Positions 17,542-25,914 of a stretch of 64,000 nucleotides of DNA are shown here, one piece after another. Within the stretch, counting starts at the first letter, position 1, and every line of letters begins with the position of its first letter. Origin of the DNA: Paludibacteraceae bacterium (GTDB taxonomy: Bacteria > Bacteroidota > Bacteroidia > Bacteroidales > Paludibacteraceae). A program made the translations under genes and the position numbers. The stretch is from NCBI GenBank assembly GCA_017632345.1, contig JAGBRL010000059.1, forward strand, positions 1 through 64,000, in the 5' to 3' direction. The notes beneath the pieces were generated by a model. The model was not told where the DNA came from and did no database searches. It worked only from the letters and a program-made list of their open reading frames with translations.

Positions 17542-17601
17542 CGTGCAAATTTAAGAAACTGTTTTCACAAAAAAAACAAATCGTGCAGCCAAATTTGCAC
17601 G
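17542..17601. repeat. inverted repeat in the rlmD promoter region
   Basis: CGTGCAAATTT (17542-17552) and AAATTTGCACG (17591-17601) are an exact 11-bp inverted repeat. A third CGTGCA lies at 17582-17587 and pairs with 17596-17601. The left arm overlaps the minus-strand -7 box TAAATTTG (17546-17553) for rlmD, so the repeat could be an operator. Confidence 0.4.
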
Positions 17602-17679
17602 TTCTTTGATTTTGCTGCTTTGCGACGTTTTCTTTAATCGCTTGGCTTTTATAGTAGCTTCTCACCAAATCCGTCTTTC

Positions 17680-17787
17680 TTATACATAATGTCCGCCGTC
17701 TATGGCAAATCGTGTGACATGACGAATTAGATAATGAGAAGGCACTGCGATGATTGGAGCGTATAATAATGTTGTAAATTCATGGCT
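17680..17787 (-). pseudogene. possible short-chain dehydrogenase C-terminal remnant
   Basis: Immediately after the stop of the next gene, the minus strand has a short open stretch whose last residues read HVTRFAIDGGHYV and then stop. This resembles the conserved C-terminal end of short-chain dehydrogenases (TGQ-x-x-x-IDGG). There is no start codon and no catalytic part, so at most it is a decayed fragment. The 267-base gap holds nothing else except the inverted repeat above. Confidence 0.2.
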
Positions 17788-18303
17788 TTACAGTTGGTTT
17801 TGAACAGTTTCTTTTTCGAGCTGTTTGATTAATCTAACGCACCAGATCAGGGGCAGAATTCCGAAAAGTCCGAATGAGCAGTCCACCAATGTCCAGTAAA
17901 ACGGAATGGAACGTATAGGTCCGCAGATGAAGGCGAGCGGAAAGATAGAGATGCAGGCGAATATTCCCCAGTAAATCACCCATTTGTTCTTAATCGGGTC
18001 TATGTACGGGCCTACAAACAACGCGGCTATCATCAGGTGTGCGTAAGCCAGCCAGTCGAAGCCGTAAGCTAAGTACGGATATTTGTCGTTCGTTTCGGTT
18101 ATGCCTTCTTTCACACCGTACAGCCATGATAAGACAGGTTCGATGAAAGAGCCTTGCAGTTCGGCAAGGGTCTCAGGGTTGATGGAGAGGAGTGAGCATA
18201 AAAGGTTCAGCTCGCTCTCTACGGGAAAGGCCGTTACGCCTGCCGCTACTAACGCCACCATGTAGAATATAATTAAAAGCCTGATTTTCTTTATTGTAGT
18301 CAT
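17788..18303 (-). CDS. hypothetical integral membrane protein
   Basis: A 171-residue protein with about four hydrophobic segments (near 8-25, 82-100, 108-125 and 137-158) and a charged C-terminus. I recognise no family or catalytic motif. Codon use looks like the neighbouring genes. It is flanked by gaps of 267 and 194 bases and probably forms its own transcript. Confidence 0.7.
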   Translation of the reverse strand: MTTIKKIRLLIIFYMVALVAAGVTAFPVESELNLLCSLLSINPETLAELQGSFIEPVLSWLYGVKEGITETNDKYPYLAYGFDWLAYAHLMIAALFVGPYIDPIKNKWVIYWGIFACISIFPLAFICGPIRSIPFYWTLVDCSFGLFGILPLIWCVRLIKQLEKETVQNQL

Positions 18304-18348
18304 ACTATCTTTTTTTGCTTAATTCAACTTGATGATGCTGCAAAGAAT

Positions 18349-18388
18349 AAAAAGCGTCCAGAATCCATGCGGACACTGAACGCTTTTT
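18349..18388. terminator. terminator-like hairpin
   Basis: AAAAAGCGT (18349-18357) pairs with ACGCTTTTT (18380-18388), with extra TCC/GGA pairing inside. T-runs are present on both strands. It lies between two leftward genes and could end the 65-codon gene. Confidence 0.6.
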
Positions 18389-18389
18389 T

Positions 18390-18485
18390 TGAATGTGTCT
18401 AAATTACGATAAGCAGCAAACAGTAATTTTTCCTATGAGAACATTGTCAGGTCAAAATCACGAAATCGTAATTTAGACAGATTCA
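18390..18485. repeat. 96-bp element with 21-bp inverted arms
   Basis: The arms 18390-18410 and 18465-18485 are reverse complements with a single mismatch. The core TGTCTAAATTACGAT matches perfectly over 15 bp. The 54-base centre has no obvious gene. It lies between the terminator-like hairpin and the end of the 65-codon gene. It may be a large hairpin RNA or a tiny mobile repeat. Confidence 0.6.
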
Positions 18486-18497
18486 CATGCCTGATGG

Positions 18498-18695
18498 CTA
18501 CATCTTTGAACCGCTGTTGTGGTTGTCCATGCATCCCCTCATTTCGTAATACATCTTGAGGTATTCGCTACGAAGAGGTTCCTGCATTTCAGAAGAGTTC
18601 TGAAAACCGAAAGTATTGGCCAAAAGCCAAAAGTCTGATCTTGATAGAGGCAACTTGACATCTGCAAGCTGTTCTCTTTGGATTCTGTTTGTCAT
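18498..18695 (-). CDS. small hypothetical protein
   Basis: A 65-codon frame with a charged N-terminus and a hydrophobic-aromatic stretch (RSDFWLLANTFGF). It has an A/T-rich leader like neighbouring genes and terminator-like structures downstream. I do not recognise it, and it could be a chance frame, although its composition is protein-like. Confidence 0.4.
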   Translation of the reverse strand: MTNRIQREQLADVKLPLSRSDFWLLANTFGFQNSSEMQEPLRSEYLKMYYEMRGCMDNHNSGSKM

Positions 18696-18954
18696 AATTT
18701 TAGTAAAATTTAATTAATAGAATGTTTAGATTACCACAAACCGAAGGATTTCCTTCTGCTTAAGGTTAACACTACAAATGTATATAAGTTTTTTGAATAA
18801 AACTAATTATTAAGAGAAAATAACGTTTTTTTTCGATGAAAAGGGCTTTTTTTCATATTTGGGCACGTTTAAGATGGACGAATGGCGTTGTTGAGTGTTT
18901 TTTTTCTCCCTTATCTTTAGAAGCTTTGCAGTTTCTTTTTTTTCTAAAAATAAT

Positions 18955-18962
18955 TATCTTTG
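18955..18962 (+). promoter_or_regulatory. candidate -7 box for gpmI
   Basis: TATCTTTG, an exact TAnnTTTG match, 36 bases before the gpmI start. A TTTG occurs at 18925-18928 but the spacing (26 bp) is too long. The remainder of the 303-base gap is A/T-rich with homopolymer T runs and no gene. Confidence 0.4.
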
Positions 18963-18998
18963 CATCGTGATACGTGATTGTAATTAAATTTATATATA

Positions 18999-20525
18999 AT
19001 GGACAGAAAAGTATTATTGATGATCCTCGATGGCTGGGGATTCGGAAACAAGTCTAAGTCGGACGTTATCTCTTCTACTGCAACTCCTTACTGGGATTCG
19101 TTGCTGAAAAACTATCCTTACTCTCAGCTTCAGGCTTCTGGCGAGTTTGTCGGTTTGCCTGACGGGCAGATGGGCAATTCGGAAGTGGGGCACTTGAATA
19201 TTGGCGCAGGACGTGTTGTTTACCAGGATTTGGTGAAGATTAACATCGCTTGCCGCGACAATTCTATTTTGGACAATCCTGAAGTTAAGGGCGCTTTTTC
19301 TTATGCGAAGGAAAACGGAAAACAGATTCACTTCATGGGACTTGTGTCTAACGGTGGTGTTCACTCTTCTCTTGACCACCTTTTCAAGTTGATAGAAATT
19401 TCTAAAGTTTATGGTCTGGACAAGACTTTTGTTCACTGCTTTATGGACGGCCGTGACACTGACCCTAAGAGCGGAAAGGGATTCATTGAGCAGCTTGAGG
19501 CTCAGCTTGCTAAAAACACTGGCAAGATTGCGTCTATCATAGGCCGTTTCTACGCTATGGACCGTGACAAGAGATGGGAGCGTGTGAAAGAGGCTTACGA
19601 CTTGATGGTGAAGGGTGTCGGTACTCCTTGCACTGATATGGTGAAGGCTATGGCTGATTCTTATGCAGCGGATGTTACAGACGAATTTGTTAAGCCTATT
19701 GTTCATGTTGATGAAAATGGCAAGCCTGTCGGCACTATTCAGGAAGGCGACGTTGTTATATTCTTCAACTACCGCAACGACCGCGCTAAGGAGCTTACTA
19801 TTGTGCTTACTCAGCAGGATATGCCTGAAAACGGTATGACTACAATTCCTAATTTGCAGTACTATTGCATGACTCCGTATGACTCTACTTTCACTGGCGT
19901 GCATATCTTGTTCAACAAAGAAAACGTGATGAACACTCTTGGCGAAGTGGTCGCAAAAGCTGGTAAAAAGCAGTTGCGTATCGCAGAAACAGAAAAGTTT
20001 GCTCACGTGACATTCTTCTTCTCTGGCGGACGCGAAAGCGAGTTTGAAAATGAGGACCGTATTTTGATTCCGTCGCCAAAGGTGGCTACTTACGACTTGC
20101 AGCCTGAAATGAGCGCTCCTGAGGTTACCGCAGCGCTTACTGCTGAATTGGATAAGAAAAAGTACGACTTTGTCGCTCTGAACTTTGCTAACGGTGATAT
20201 GGTCGGACATACAGGTATTTACGAGGCTATAGAAAAGGCTGTTGTTACAATTGACAATTGCGTTGAAAAGGTTGTTGAATCTGCAAAGGCTAACGGTTAT
20301 GATGTGATTATCATCGCAGACCATGGAAATGCGGATAATGCAATTAACGCGGACGGCACCCCTAACACTGCTCACTCTTTGAACCCTGTTCCTTTTGTGT
20401 ATATAAGCGACAGAAAGGATGTGAAGGTTGAAGGCGGAATTTTGGCGGACGTGGCTCCTTCTATCTGCGCTTTGATGGGTATTGCTCAGCCTGCGGAAAT
20501 GACTGGCAAGAATCTGATTAAATAA
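18999..20525 (+). CDS. gpmI: 2,3-bisphosphoglycerate-independent phosphoglycerate mutase
   Basis: A 508-residue alkaline-phosphatase-superfamily enzyme that interconverts 3- and 2-phosphoglycerate in glycolysis. Metal and catalytic motifs are intact: MILDGWG at 8-14, the phosphorylated serine 61 in [50 protein letters not shown] and [10 protein letters not shown]. Full length for the family. The ATG at 18999 directly precedes the first motif. It is followed by its own terminator and probably transcribed alone. Confidence 0.97.
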   Translation: MDRKVLLMILDGWGFGNKSKSDVISSTATPYWDSLLKNYPYSQLQASGEFVGLPDGQMGNSEVGHLNIGAGRVVYQDLVKINIACRDNSILDNPEVKGAFSYAKENGKQIHFMGLVSNGGVHSSLDHLFKLIEISKVYGLDKTFVHCFMDGRDTDPKSGKGFIEQLEAQLAKNTGKIASIIGRFYAMDRDKRWERVKEAYDLMVKGVGTPCTDMVKAMADSYAADVTDEFVKPIVHVDENGKPVGTIQEGDVVIFFNYRNDRAKELTIVLTQQDMPENGMTTIPNLQYYCMTPYDSTFTGVHILFNKENVMNTLGEVVAKAGKKQLRIAETEKFAHVTFFFSGGRESEFENEDRILIPSPKVATYDLQPEMSAPEVTAALTAELDKKKYDFVALNFANGDMVGHTGIYEAIEKAVVTIDNCVEKVVESAKANGYDVIIIADHGNADNAINADGTPNTAHSLNPVPFVYISDRKDVKVEGGILADVAPSICALMGIAQPAEMTGKNLIK

Positions 20526-20552
20526 TTCTTTTAAATGTTTTCATAATTTTGA

Positions 20553-20595
20553 GGCGAATGGGGCTTTGTGGCTTCATTCGCCTTTTGCTTTTTTT
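20553..20595 (+). terminator. intrinsic terminator after gpmI
   Basis: GGCGAATG (20553-20560) pairs perfectly with CATTCGCC (20575-20582). A T-rich tract follows to 20595. Confidence 0.75.
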
Positions 20596-20623
20596 GATAT
20601 TCGCCTAATTTGTAGTACCTTTG
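20593..20623 (+). promoter_or_regulatory. promoter for the DUF3078 gene
   Basis: TTTG (20593-20596), a 19-bp spacer and TACCTTTG (20616-20623): a complete Bacteroidetes -33/-7 promoter. Transcription should start near 20627. Confidence 0.6.
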
Positions 20624-20628
20624 CGGCG

Positions 20629-20663
20629 GTTCCGATGGATGATGCGGTCGGAACGTTTTTTTT
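20629..20663 (+). terminator. hairpin plus U-run in the 5' leader of the DUF3078 gene (attenuator-like)
   Basis: GTTCCGA (20629-20635) pairs perfectly with TCGGAAC (20648-20654), and eight T follow (20656-20663). It sits at the very 5' end of the predicted transcript and 26 bases before the start codon, so it could be a leader attenuator or a 5' stabilising hairpin. Confidence 0.55.
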
Positions 20664-20689
20664 GTGAAATAGTTTAAATTTTAAGGTGA

Positions 20690-21646
20690 ATGAAAAAGAG
20701 TTTATTCCTATTGTGTTTTCTGACAAGTCTGTTTTCTGTTTCGGCTCAGGACGAAATAAAAACGGTTGTGGTTGATGTGGCTAAAAATGTTTCCAACTCA
20801 GAAATTCCTGCAGCGTCTGAAGATTCTGTAGTGTGGAAGTTCCCTGGTGTTACGGGTCTGAATTTTTCTCAGACAGCTTTCAAAAATTGGGCGGAAGGCG
20901 GTCAAAATTCTATATCTTTGCAGGCTTTCGTTAATTTGAACGCAAATTATAAGAAGGGAAAGGTGAGATGGGACAATAATCTGTCTGCTGAATATGGAAC
21001 GCTCTATTCTGCGGCTTATTCAAGATTCACAACTCGAAAGAGCTCTGATAAGCTGGCTCTCTCTTCCAAATTCGGATATCAGGCTTCTAAAAGTTGGTAT
21101 TATACGGTGCTGGCTGATTTCAAAACGCAAATGGACAAAGGGTATGACTATGGTGACGGCGATACAACAAGAACAATGAACTCTAAGTTCTTGGCTCCGG
21201 GGTATTTGATTGCGTCTCTCGGTATGGATTATATTCCTAGTAAATATATGTCTTTGTATTTGTCTCCGGTTACTGGTCGTTTTATTTTTGTCAGAGATAC
21301 TACATTGTCTGAAAAGTATGGTGTGGATGCAGGTGAAAAATGTAAGGTGGAAGCCGGTGCGTACATGAGGGTGGTTAACGATTTTGATATAGTGAAGAAC
21401 GTGCATCTGAACAGCAAACTGGAACTTTTTAGCGCTTACGAAACTTTCGGAAACGTGGTGGTTAACTGGGAGCTTCTGCTTGCAATGAAGGTTACCAAGT
21501 ATTTGAATGCGTCTGTGCGTACTCACGTGAAGTATGACGATGCTGTGAAAAATATAGTGGTTGACGAGAATGGTGTTGAAAAGCAAGAAGGTCCTAAAAT
21601 TCAGTTTATGGACGTGATTTCTGTTGGCTTTGCGTATAATTTTTAA
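20690..21646 (+). CDS. DUF3078 family outer-membrane protein
   Basis: A 318-residue protein with a signal peptide (MKKSLFLLCFLTSLFSVSAQ). The mature part has the DUF3078 hallmark LNFSQTAFKNWAEGGQNS near residue 60-78 and alternating amphipathic strands ending in VGFAYNF, as in outer-membrane beta-barrels. The terminal aromatic residue is typical of barrel assembly signals. Function is unknown for the family. It has its own promoter and terminator, with a hairpin in the leader. Confidence 0.87.
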   Translation: MKKSLFLLCFLTSLFSVSAQDEIKTVVVDVAKNVSNSEIPAASEDSVVWKFPGVTGLNFSQTAFKNWAEGGQNSISLQAFVNLNANYKKGKVRWDNNLSAEYGTLYSAAYSRFTTRKSSDKLALSSKFGYQASKSWYYTVLADFKTQMDKGYDYGDGDTTRTMNSKFLAPGYLIASLGMDYIPSKYMSLYLSPVTGRFIFVRDTTLSEKYGVDAGEKCKVEAGAYMRVVNDFDIVKNVHLNSKLELFSAYETFGNVVVNWELLLAMKVTKYLNASVRTHVKYDDAVKNIVVDENGVEKQEGPKIQFMDVISVGFAYNF

Positions 21647-21669
21647 GCAACTCCTAAAAAAACAAAAAC

Positions 21670-21697
21670 CGCAGGCTGTTCAGCTTGCGTTTTTTTT
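21670..21697. terminator. bidirectional terminator between DUF3078 and the efflux operon
   Basis: CGCAGGCT (21670-21677) pairs with AGCTTGCG (21682-21689), including one G-T pair, and eight T follow. A T-rich tail also exists on the opposite strand, so it can end the leftward efflux operon too. Confidence 0.75.
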
Positions 21698-21722
21698 AAC
21701 GTCTTCCGATTTGAATCTGAAA

Positions 21723-23330
21723 TCAGAAGGAGGCATTCTCTTTAGATACTCTAAGTTCGTGCTTTATCATTTTTCTTATGGTCTTGAATTTTGGGTGCGT
21801 AACCCTGATTGGCTTTGAGAGGTGCTCTTTACGCAAGAGCAGCACAAATATTACTGCGATGCATGCCAGCCCAAGCCATCCGTAAATCTCTTTCATTGAA
21901 ACCATTAGAGCTTGCTGCTGCACAATTCCGTAGATTTCGCCCAGAGGGATGTGTTGAACGTTTCCGTTCACGTTGTCAATGCCGGAACTTATGAGCATGG
22001 CGTTTTTTGCCATCGTGACTTTTAGCGCTCGTCCGATAATGGCGCATCCTATCGCGCTGCCCAGTGCCGCACTGAAAACGTTCTGGATTGTCACGCCTTG
22101 GAAAAAGTGGAAAGGGAATGGCATCCTTGTGTTTGCTGTCAGAACTGTGATGGCCAAAGTCACATAGCCGAAGTTTCGTGCGAAGATAGGAAACATAAGA
22201 GCCTCTTTGGGCAAATTGTAGTCTATCTTAAAGTAAAAATAGAAAAGATACGTTCCTATGCAGCAGAATGAAATTAGCAGCATAGTTCTGTAACGCCATT
22301 TTCGCACAGCGAAGGTTTGCCAAGTGAAAAGCACCCCTGTCGCAACGCCTAATATTGAAATCCAGTTAAGAGAAGCCAGATGCAGAGCGTCGTATCCTAA
22401 AATGCCTTCCATTAGCGCGTGCTCAAACACATGCTCTGGAGCCAAAAGTATGTCAGCCACAATATATGTGACAGGGCATAGCCAGATAATGGGGTGTTTG
22501 AACGTGTCTAAAAAAATGTAAGGATGGCGGATGAACGATGCTCGCCAGCAAGATAGCGCGACTAATACGACGCACGCAATTGTTGCCGCCCAAATGTATT
22601 CTGATGTCCACCAGTCATAATGTTCTCCGTAAATGCAGATGAACAAAGCGCATAATGCGGAGCTTCCCCACATGAGCATTCCGATGTAGTCTATGCCTAA
22701 GAATGGTATTCGGGGCATAGAGGAGTGGTTCCGCATGAGCGTCTGCACAAGAAGCAGCATGAAAAGTATCATTCCTATAATGCTCCACTGCATCATTTCC
22801 CATTCTGCGAACGAAGAAAGGTAAACAGCTTGCAGGCCGGAGAGATTTATGCTTCCGTTCACAATCAAATAGACCCAGCAAAAGAACACGGACAGATCTC
22901 GCTTGGGCGTAAGCCAAAGTTGAATAGTTGAGTTGCATTGAAACGTGGCCTGCATTCTGAAAAAGCCGGCGACAAAGCAAGTCCCAACGAGCAGTGGCAC
23001 GCAGGTTGTGTACATGCAGATGATGTTTGCAATGATTATTACAAATCCGCAGAGGAAAAACATGCTTTTGGGCGGTATGGCGCATTTTAGTCTGAACATA
23101 TAGACAAAGTTTAGCGCCATTCCTACGAGCGAAGACAGTCCTGCCATCTGTATGTCCTCGTTCATGAGGGCTGTAGTGCCAACCATTTCGCTGGCAGACG
23201 CAACGTAAACGCCGCCAGAAAATTGTATTATAACTAAAAACAGAATTATTACAAATGGCTTTAGCTTTACTGGCACAAAATCACGAATCTCCGGAATGGA
23301 GAATGGACCGAATGGATGATGTTCACTCAT
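21723..23330 (-). CDS. MFS transporter, DHA2 (EmrB-like) family
   Basis: A 535-residue inner-membrane protein with about fourteen hydrophobic segments and a cytoplasmic basic C-terminus. The length and partnership with an HlyD-type adaptor and a TolC-type channel identify the DHA2 drug:proton antiporter type used in tripartite export. It is the last gene of the leftward TolC-HlyD-MFS operon and starts 1 base after the HlyD stop. Substrate is unknown. Likely substrates are toxic hydrophobic compounds such as bile acids or antibiotics, by analogy only. Confidence 0.85.
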   Translation of the reverse strand: MSEHHPFGPFSIPEIRDFVPVKLKPFVIILFLVIIQFSGGVYVASASEMVGTTALMNEDIQMAGLSSLVGMALNFVYMFRLKCAIPPKSMFFLCGFVIIIANIICMYTTCVPLLVGTCFVAGFFRMQATFQCNSTIQLWLTPKRDLSVFFCWVYLIVNGSINLSGLQAVYLSSFAEWEMMQWSIIGMILFMLLLVQTLMRNHSSMPRIPFLGIDYIGMLMWGSSALCALFICIYGEHYDWWTSEYIWAATIACVVLVALSCWRASFIRHPYIFLDTFKHPIIWLCPVTYIVADILLAPEHVFEHALMEGILGYDALHLASLNWISILGVATGVLFTWQTFAVRKWRYRTMLLISFCCIGTYLFYFYFKIDYNLPKEALMFPIFARNFGYVTLAITVLTANTRMPFPFHFFQGVTIQNVFSAALGSAIGCAIIGRALKVTMAKNAMLISSGIDNVNGNVQHIPLGEIYGIVQQQALMVSMKEIYGWLGLACIAVIFVLLLRKEHLSKPIRVTHPKFKTIRKMIKHELRVSKENASF

Positions 23331-23331
23331 G

Positions 23332-24366
23332 TTAATACTTTACAATGCATTCAACGTTCATGCCGGCTCCGATGCGGGCCAAATCTTCAGCTTTGTTGTC
23401 TTCCGAAAATTCAATGCGGACGGGTATTCTTTGCTCTACTTTCACAAAATTTCCCGACGAGTTGTCTTGCGGAATAAGAGAGAAACTTGCTCCCGTTGCG
23501 TGCGATATGGATTTCACATTGCCTTTGAATGTCACGTCAGGAATTGCATCTACTTCAATCTCAACGTCTTGCCCTGCTTTTATGTTGGCTGTTTGTGTCT
23601 CTTTGTAATTGGCGATAATCCATTTCTCGTCGTTGTCAACCACATCTACTATGGTTTGTCCGGGCTGAATCAGTTGTCCTTGCTGGACATTCTTTCGTCC
23701 TGTAAATCCGTTGCAAGGCGCTGTTATTACAGTGTAAGAGAGGTTGAGCCTGGCAAGGTCTAAAGCGGCTTCTGCCAGTTTGATGCCGGCAAGGCTTTGC
23801 CCTAAGCGTTGTGTCTGTTCTTGCTTGACAATGGCTGTTGACTGTTTCTGTCGAATAAGTTGTTCGTACCGTGCCTTCATCGCTTCGTAGTTAGTCTGCA
23901 CAGCGTCAAATTGCTGCTTTGTCACAGCGTCTTGAGCATGCAGGTTCTTGTAGCGGTTGAATTCGCGTTCTGCGTTGTCCATGCGTATGCGGGACTCTTC
24001 GATAGCTGCGTCCGAAACAGAAATGTTGCTCTCTGTCATGTTGATTGTTTTGTGCATGGCGTTTTTCCCTGAAGTGGCGCGTTCGAAGTCTGCTTCTGCT
24101 TGCGCTAAGCGAAAACGGAACTCGGTGCCTTCTATAATGGCAAGTGTGTCGCCTTTTTTCACCTCCTGATATTCTTCAAAGCGAATCTCTTTGATGAATC
24201 CTTGCACACGCGAATTGACCGGCACTATAAGCTGCTTGGCCTGCGCGTTGTCTGTAAATTCCACATTGCCAAAATGCACAAAGCGGGAAACAACCCAACC
24301 TAGCGATAAGATAAGAAGAGTGCACACGATAATGTTGTAAACTGTTTTTTTCTGTTTTATATTCAT
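23332..24366 (-). CDS. HlyD/EmrA-family periplasmic adaptor
   Basis: A 344-residue membrane-fusion protein. One N-terminal membrane anchor (about 10-27) is followed by a lipoyl half-motif (QLIVPVNSRVQGFIKEI), a long alpha-helical hairpin (about 80-195), the second lipoyl half (YTVITAPCNGFTGR), and a beta-barrel region. It bridges the MFS pump in the inner membrane to the outer-membrane channel. It lies between the TolC gene (55-base gap) and the MFS gene (1-base gap) in one operon. Confidence 0.9.
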   Translation of the reverse strand: MNIKQKKTVYNIIVCTLLILSLGWVVSRFVHFGNVEFTDNAQAKQLIVPVNSRVQGFIKEIRFEEYQEVKKGDTLAIIEGTEFRFRLAQAEADFERATSGKNAMHKTINMTESNISVSDAAIEESRIRMDNAEREFNRYKNLHAQDAVTKQQFDAVQTNYEAMKARYEQLIRQKQSTAIVKQEQTQRLGQSLAGIKLAEAALDLARLNLSYTVITAPCNGFTGRKNVQQGQLIQPGQTIVDVVDNDEKWIIANYKETQTANIKAGQDVEIEVDAIPDVTFKGNVKSISHATGASFSLIPQDNSSGNFVKVEQRIPVRIEFSEDNKAEDLARIGAGMNVECIVKY

Positions 24367-24421
24367 GATTGTATATTGATAAAATTTGTTTTGTAAAAAG
24401 CGTTGTGATTATATAACTTAC

Positions 24422-25750
24422 CTATAGTTGTCCGGAACATCTTTTCAGGTTGAAGAAACTGAAGAGAATGTTGATTTTAGCGTCAGCCATCTGGAGTTCG
24501 GACTCTAACTTTGAATTGGAAGCGTCGAGCATGTCTGTAATCAGAGCAAGGTCGTTTAGATAACGGTTGTTGATTACCTCGTAGTTTTGCGTGGCAAGCT
24601 CCAGACTTGTTTCTCTCGTCTTGAGTATGGTGAACGCTTCGTTAAGCATGACGAAGGCTGAGTTGATCTCGGTCTGAATATCGTCCTTGATCATATTTTC
24701 TGCTTCGACGGCAGCTTGATAGGCTATTTTGGATTGTCTGACAGACTTGTTCGTGGTGTACAGTGAGGCTAGGTTGTATTTTAAGCCTATGCCTACTGTC
24801 CAGATATTCATGTTGTTATCTTTTACGTCCATGTCTATAGTGAAGGGGCCTTCAAAAACATCAGAGGCGAAAATGAAAATCTTCGGAAGCCTTTCTGCGT
24901 TAACTATTTTCTCTGCGTTAAGAGCTTGTTGAGTGTATGTTTCGAAAGTCTTTATTTTGGGTGATGAATCTAGAGCTGCCGCCTGCCAAGTCTCTTCTTC
25001 TGCATAGACAGGAAGGTCGTTCAGAATGTTTTTGTCTATTTCTATTGTTGTGCTTTTGTCAAGATTTAACAACGTGCATAACTTGTTGTTTGTGACGCTT
25101 TTGCAGTTTCTTGTGAGGGTCAGTTTCAACAGAAGCGACTGGAGTTGAAGCTCATGTCGTGTGATGTCGTTTTTCAGAGCAATTCCCTCGTTGTGCTTGT
25201 TCCGTATGTCTGCAACAAGTTTATGAGTCTGTTCTATGTTGTGCAGATATACGAGTTCCTGGTTTGAAAGTCTGTACAGCTCAAGATAGTAGCTCAGAAG
25301 CATAAATCTTATGTTTTGTCTTGTTTGTTCTTTTTCAAATTGAGACGCTTGATAATTGAGTTCTGCATTTTTGATGCTGCTTTTTATCGCTCCCCCGGCA
25401 TATATTATTTGCGACGCTTCTGCCACGAACTTGTTTGTGAAGTTGGCATAGTCTCCGAAGTTTTTCATCTGTACTGTGAATCCATTGCCAAAATTGCGGT
25501 CTGAAATGCGAATGTCGCTTAGATAACCTGCTGATAAAGAGATGTCTAATGTTGGCAGCAAAGCATTCTTCGCAACGTTTATCTCCTCTTTTTTCTCTTG
25601 TGAAACTAAACCCGACAGTTTCAGAGCTTTGCTGTTTGTTTCTGCTAATTCGAATAACTCATTGATACTGATTATCTGGTTATTGCCTCCGTTTGGATAT
25701 GTTGCAAGGCAATATCCTAAAATAGCAGAAGAAATCAAAAATTTTTTCAT
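24422..25750 (-). CDS. TolC-family outer-membrane efflux protein
   Basis: A 442-residue protein with an N-terminal signal-like segment and the two helical OEP repeats: ALKLSGLVSQEKKEEINVAKNALLPTLDIS in the first (quoted in part by its key residues L-P-T) and a matching LPKIFIFASD in the second. Long amphipathic helices form the periplasmic tunnel. It provides the outer-membrane exit for the HlyD-MFS pump encoded downstream. The operon's upstream region is shared with the divergent AraC gene. Confidence 0.9.
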   Translation of the reverse strand: MKKFLISSAILGYCLATYPNGGNNQIISINELFELAETNSKALKLSGLVSQEKKEEINVAKNALLPTLDISLSAGYLSDIRISDRNFGNGFTVQMKNFGDYANFTNKFVAEASQIIYAGGAIKSSIKNAELNYQASQFEKEQTRQNIRFMLLSYYLELYRLSNQELVYLHNIEQTHKLVADIRNKHNEGIALKNDITRHELQLQSLLLKLTLTRNCKSVTNNKLCTLLNLDKSTTIEIDKNILNDLPVYAEEETWQAAALDSSPKIKTFETYTQQALNAEKIVNAERLPKIFIFASDVFEGPFTIDMDVKDNNMNIWTVGIGLKYNLASLYTTNKSVRQSKIAYQAAVEAENMIKDDIQTEINSAFVMLNEAFTILKTRETSLELATQNYEVINNRYLNDLALITDMLDASNSKLESELQMADAKINILFSFFNLKRCSGQL

Positions 25751-25893
25751 TTAAGTAAACCATTAAAAATTATGTTGCAAAATTCGTTATTTAAATATGC
25801 TTGTTGAAATTTCAAATGGTTAGGATTTGGTTTAAAGTGGATATAAAAGTAAAAAAACATGTCTCTAAAACATATAAATATTGCATTAATTGG

Positions 25894-25901
25894 TATATTT
25901 G
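25894..25901 (+). promoter_or_regulatory. candidate -7 box for the AraC-type regulator
   Basis: TATATTTG, an exact TAnnTTTG match, 13 bases before the first ATG at 25915. On the other strand GAATTTTG (25776-25783) is a one-mismatch candidate for the efflux operon. Confidence 0.4.
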
Positions 25902-25914
25902 TGATAAATTTATA

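Noticed and set aside
19014..20375. 453-codon open frame antisense to gpmI
   Set aside because: It mirrors the gpmI coding frame, has low-complexity composition rich in Arg, His, Ser and Val, and resembles no protein. gpmI is certain here.
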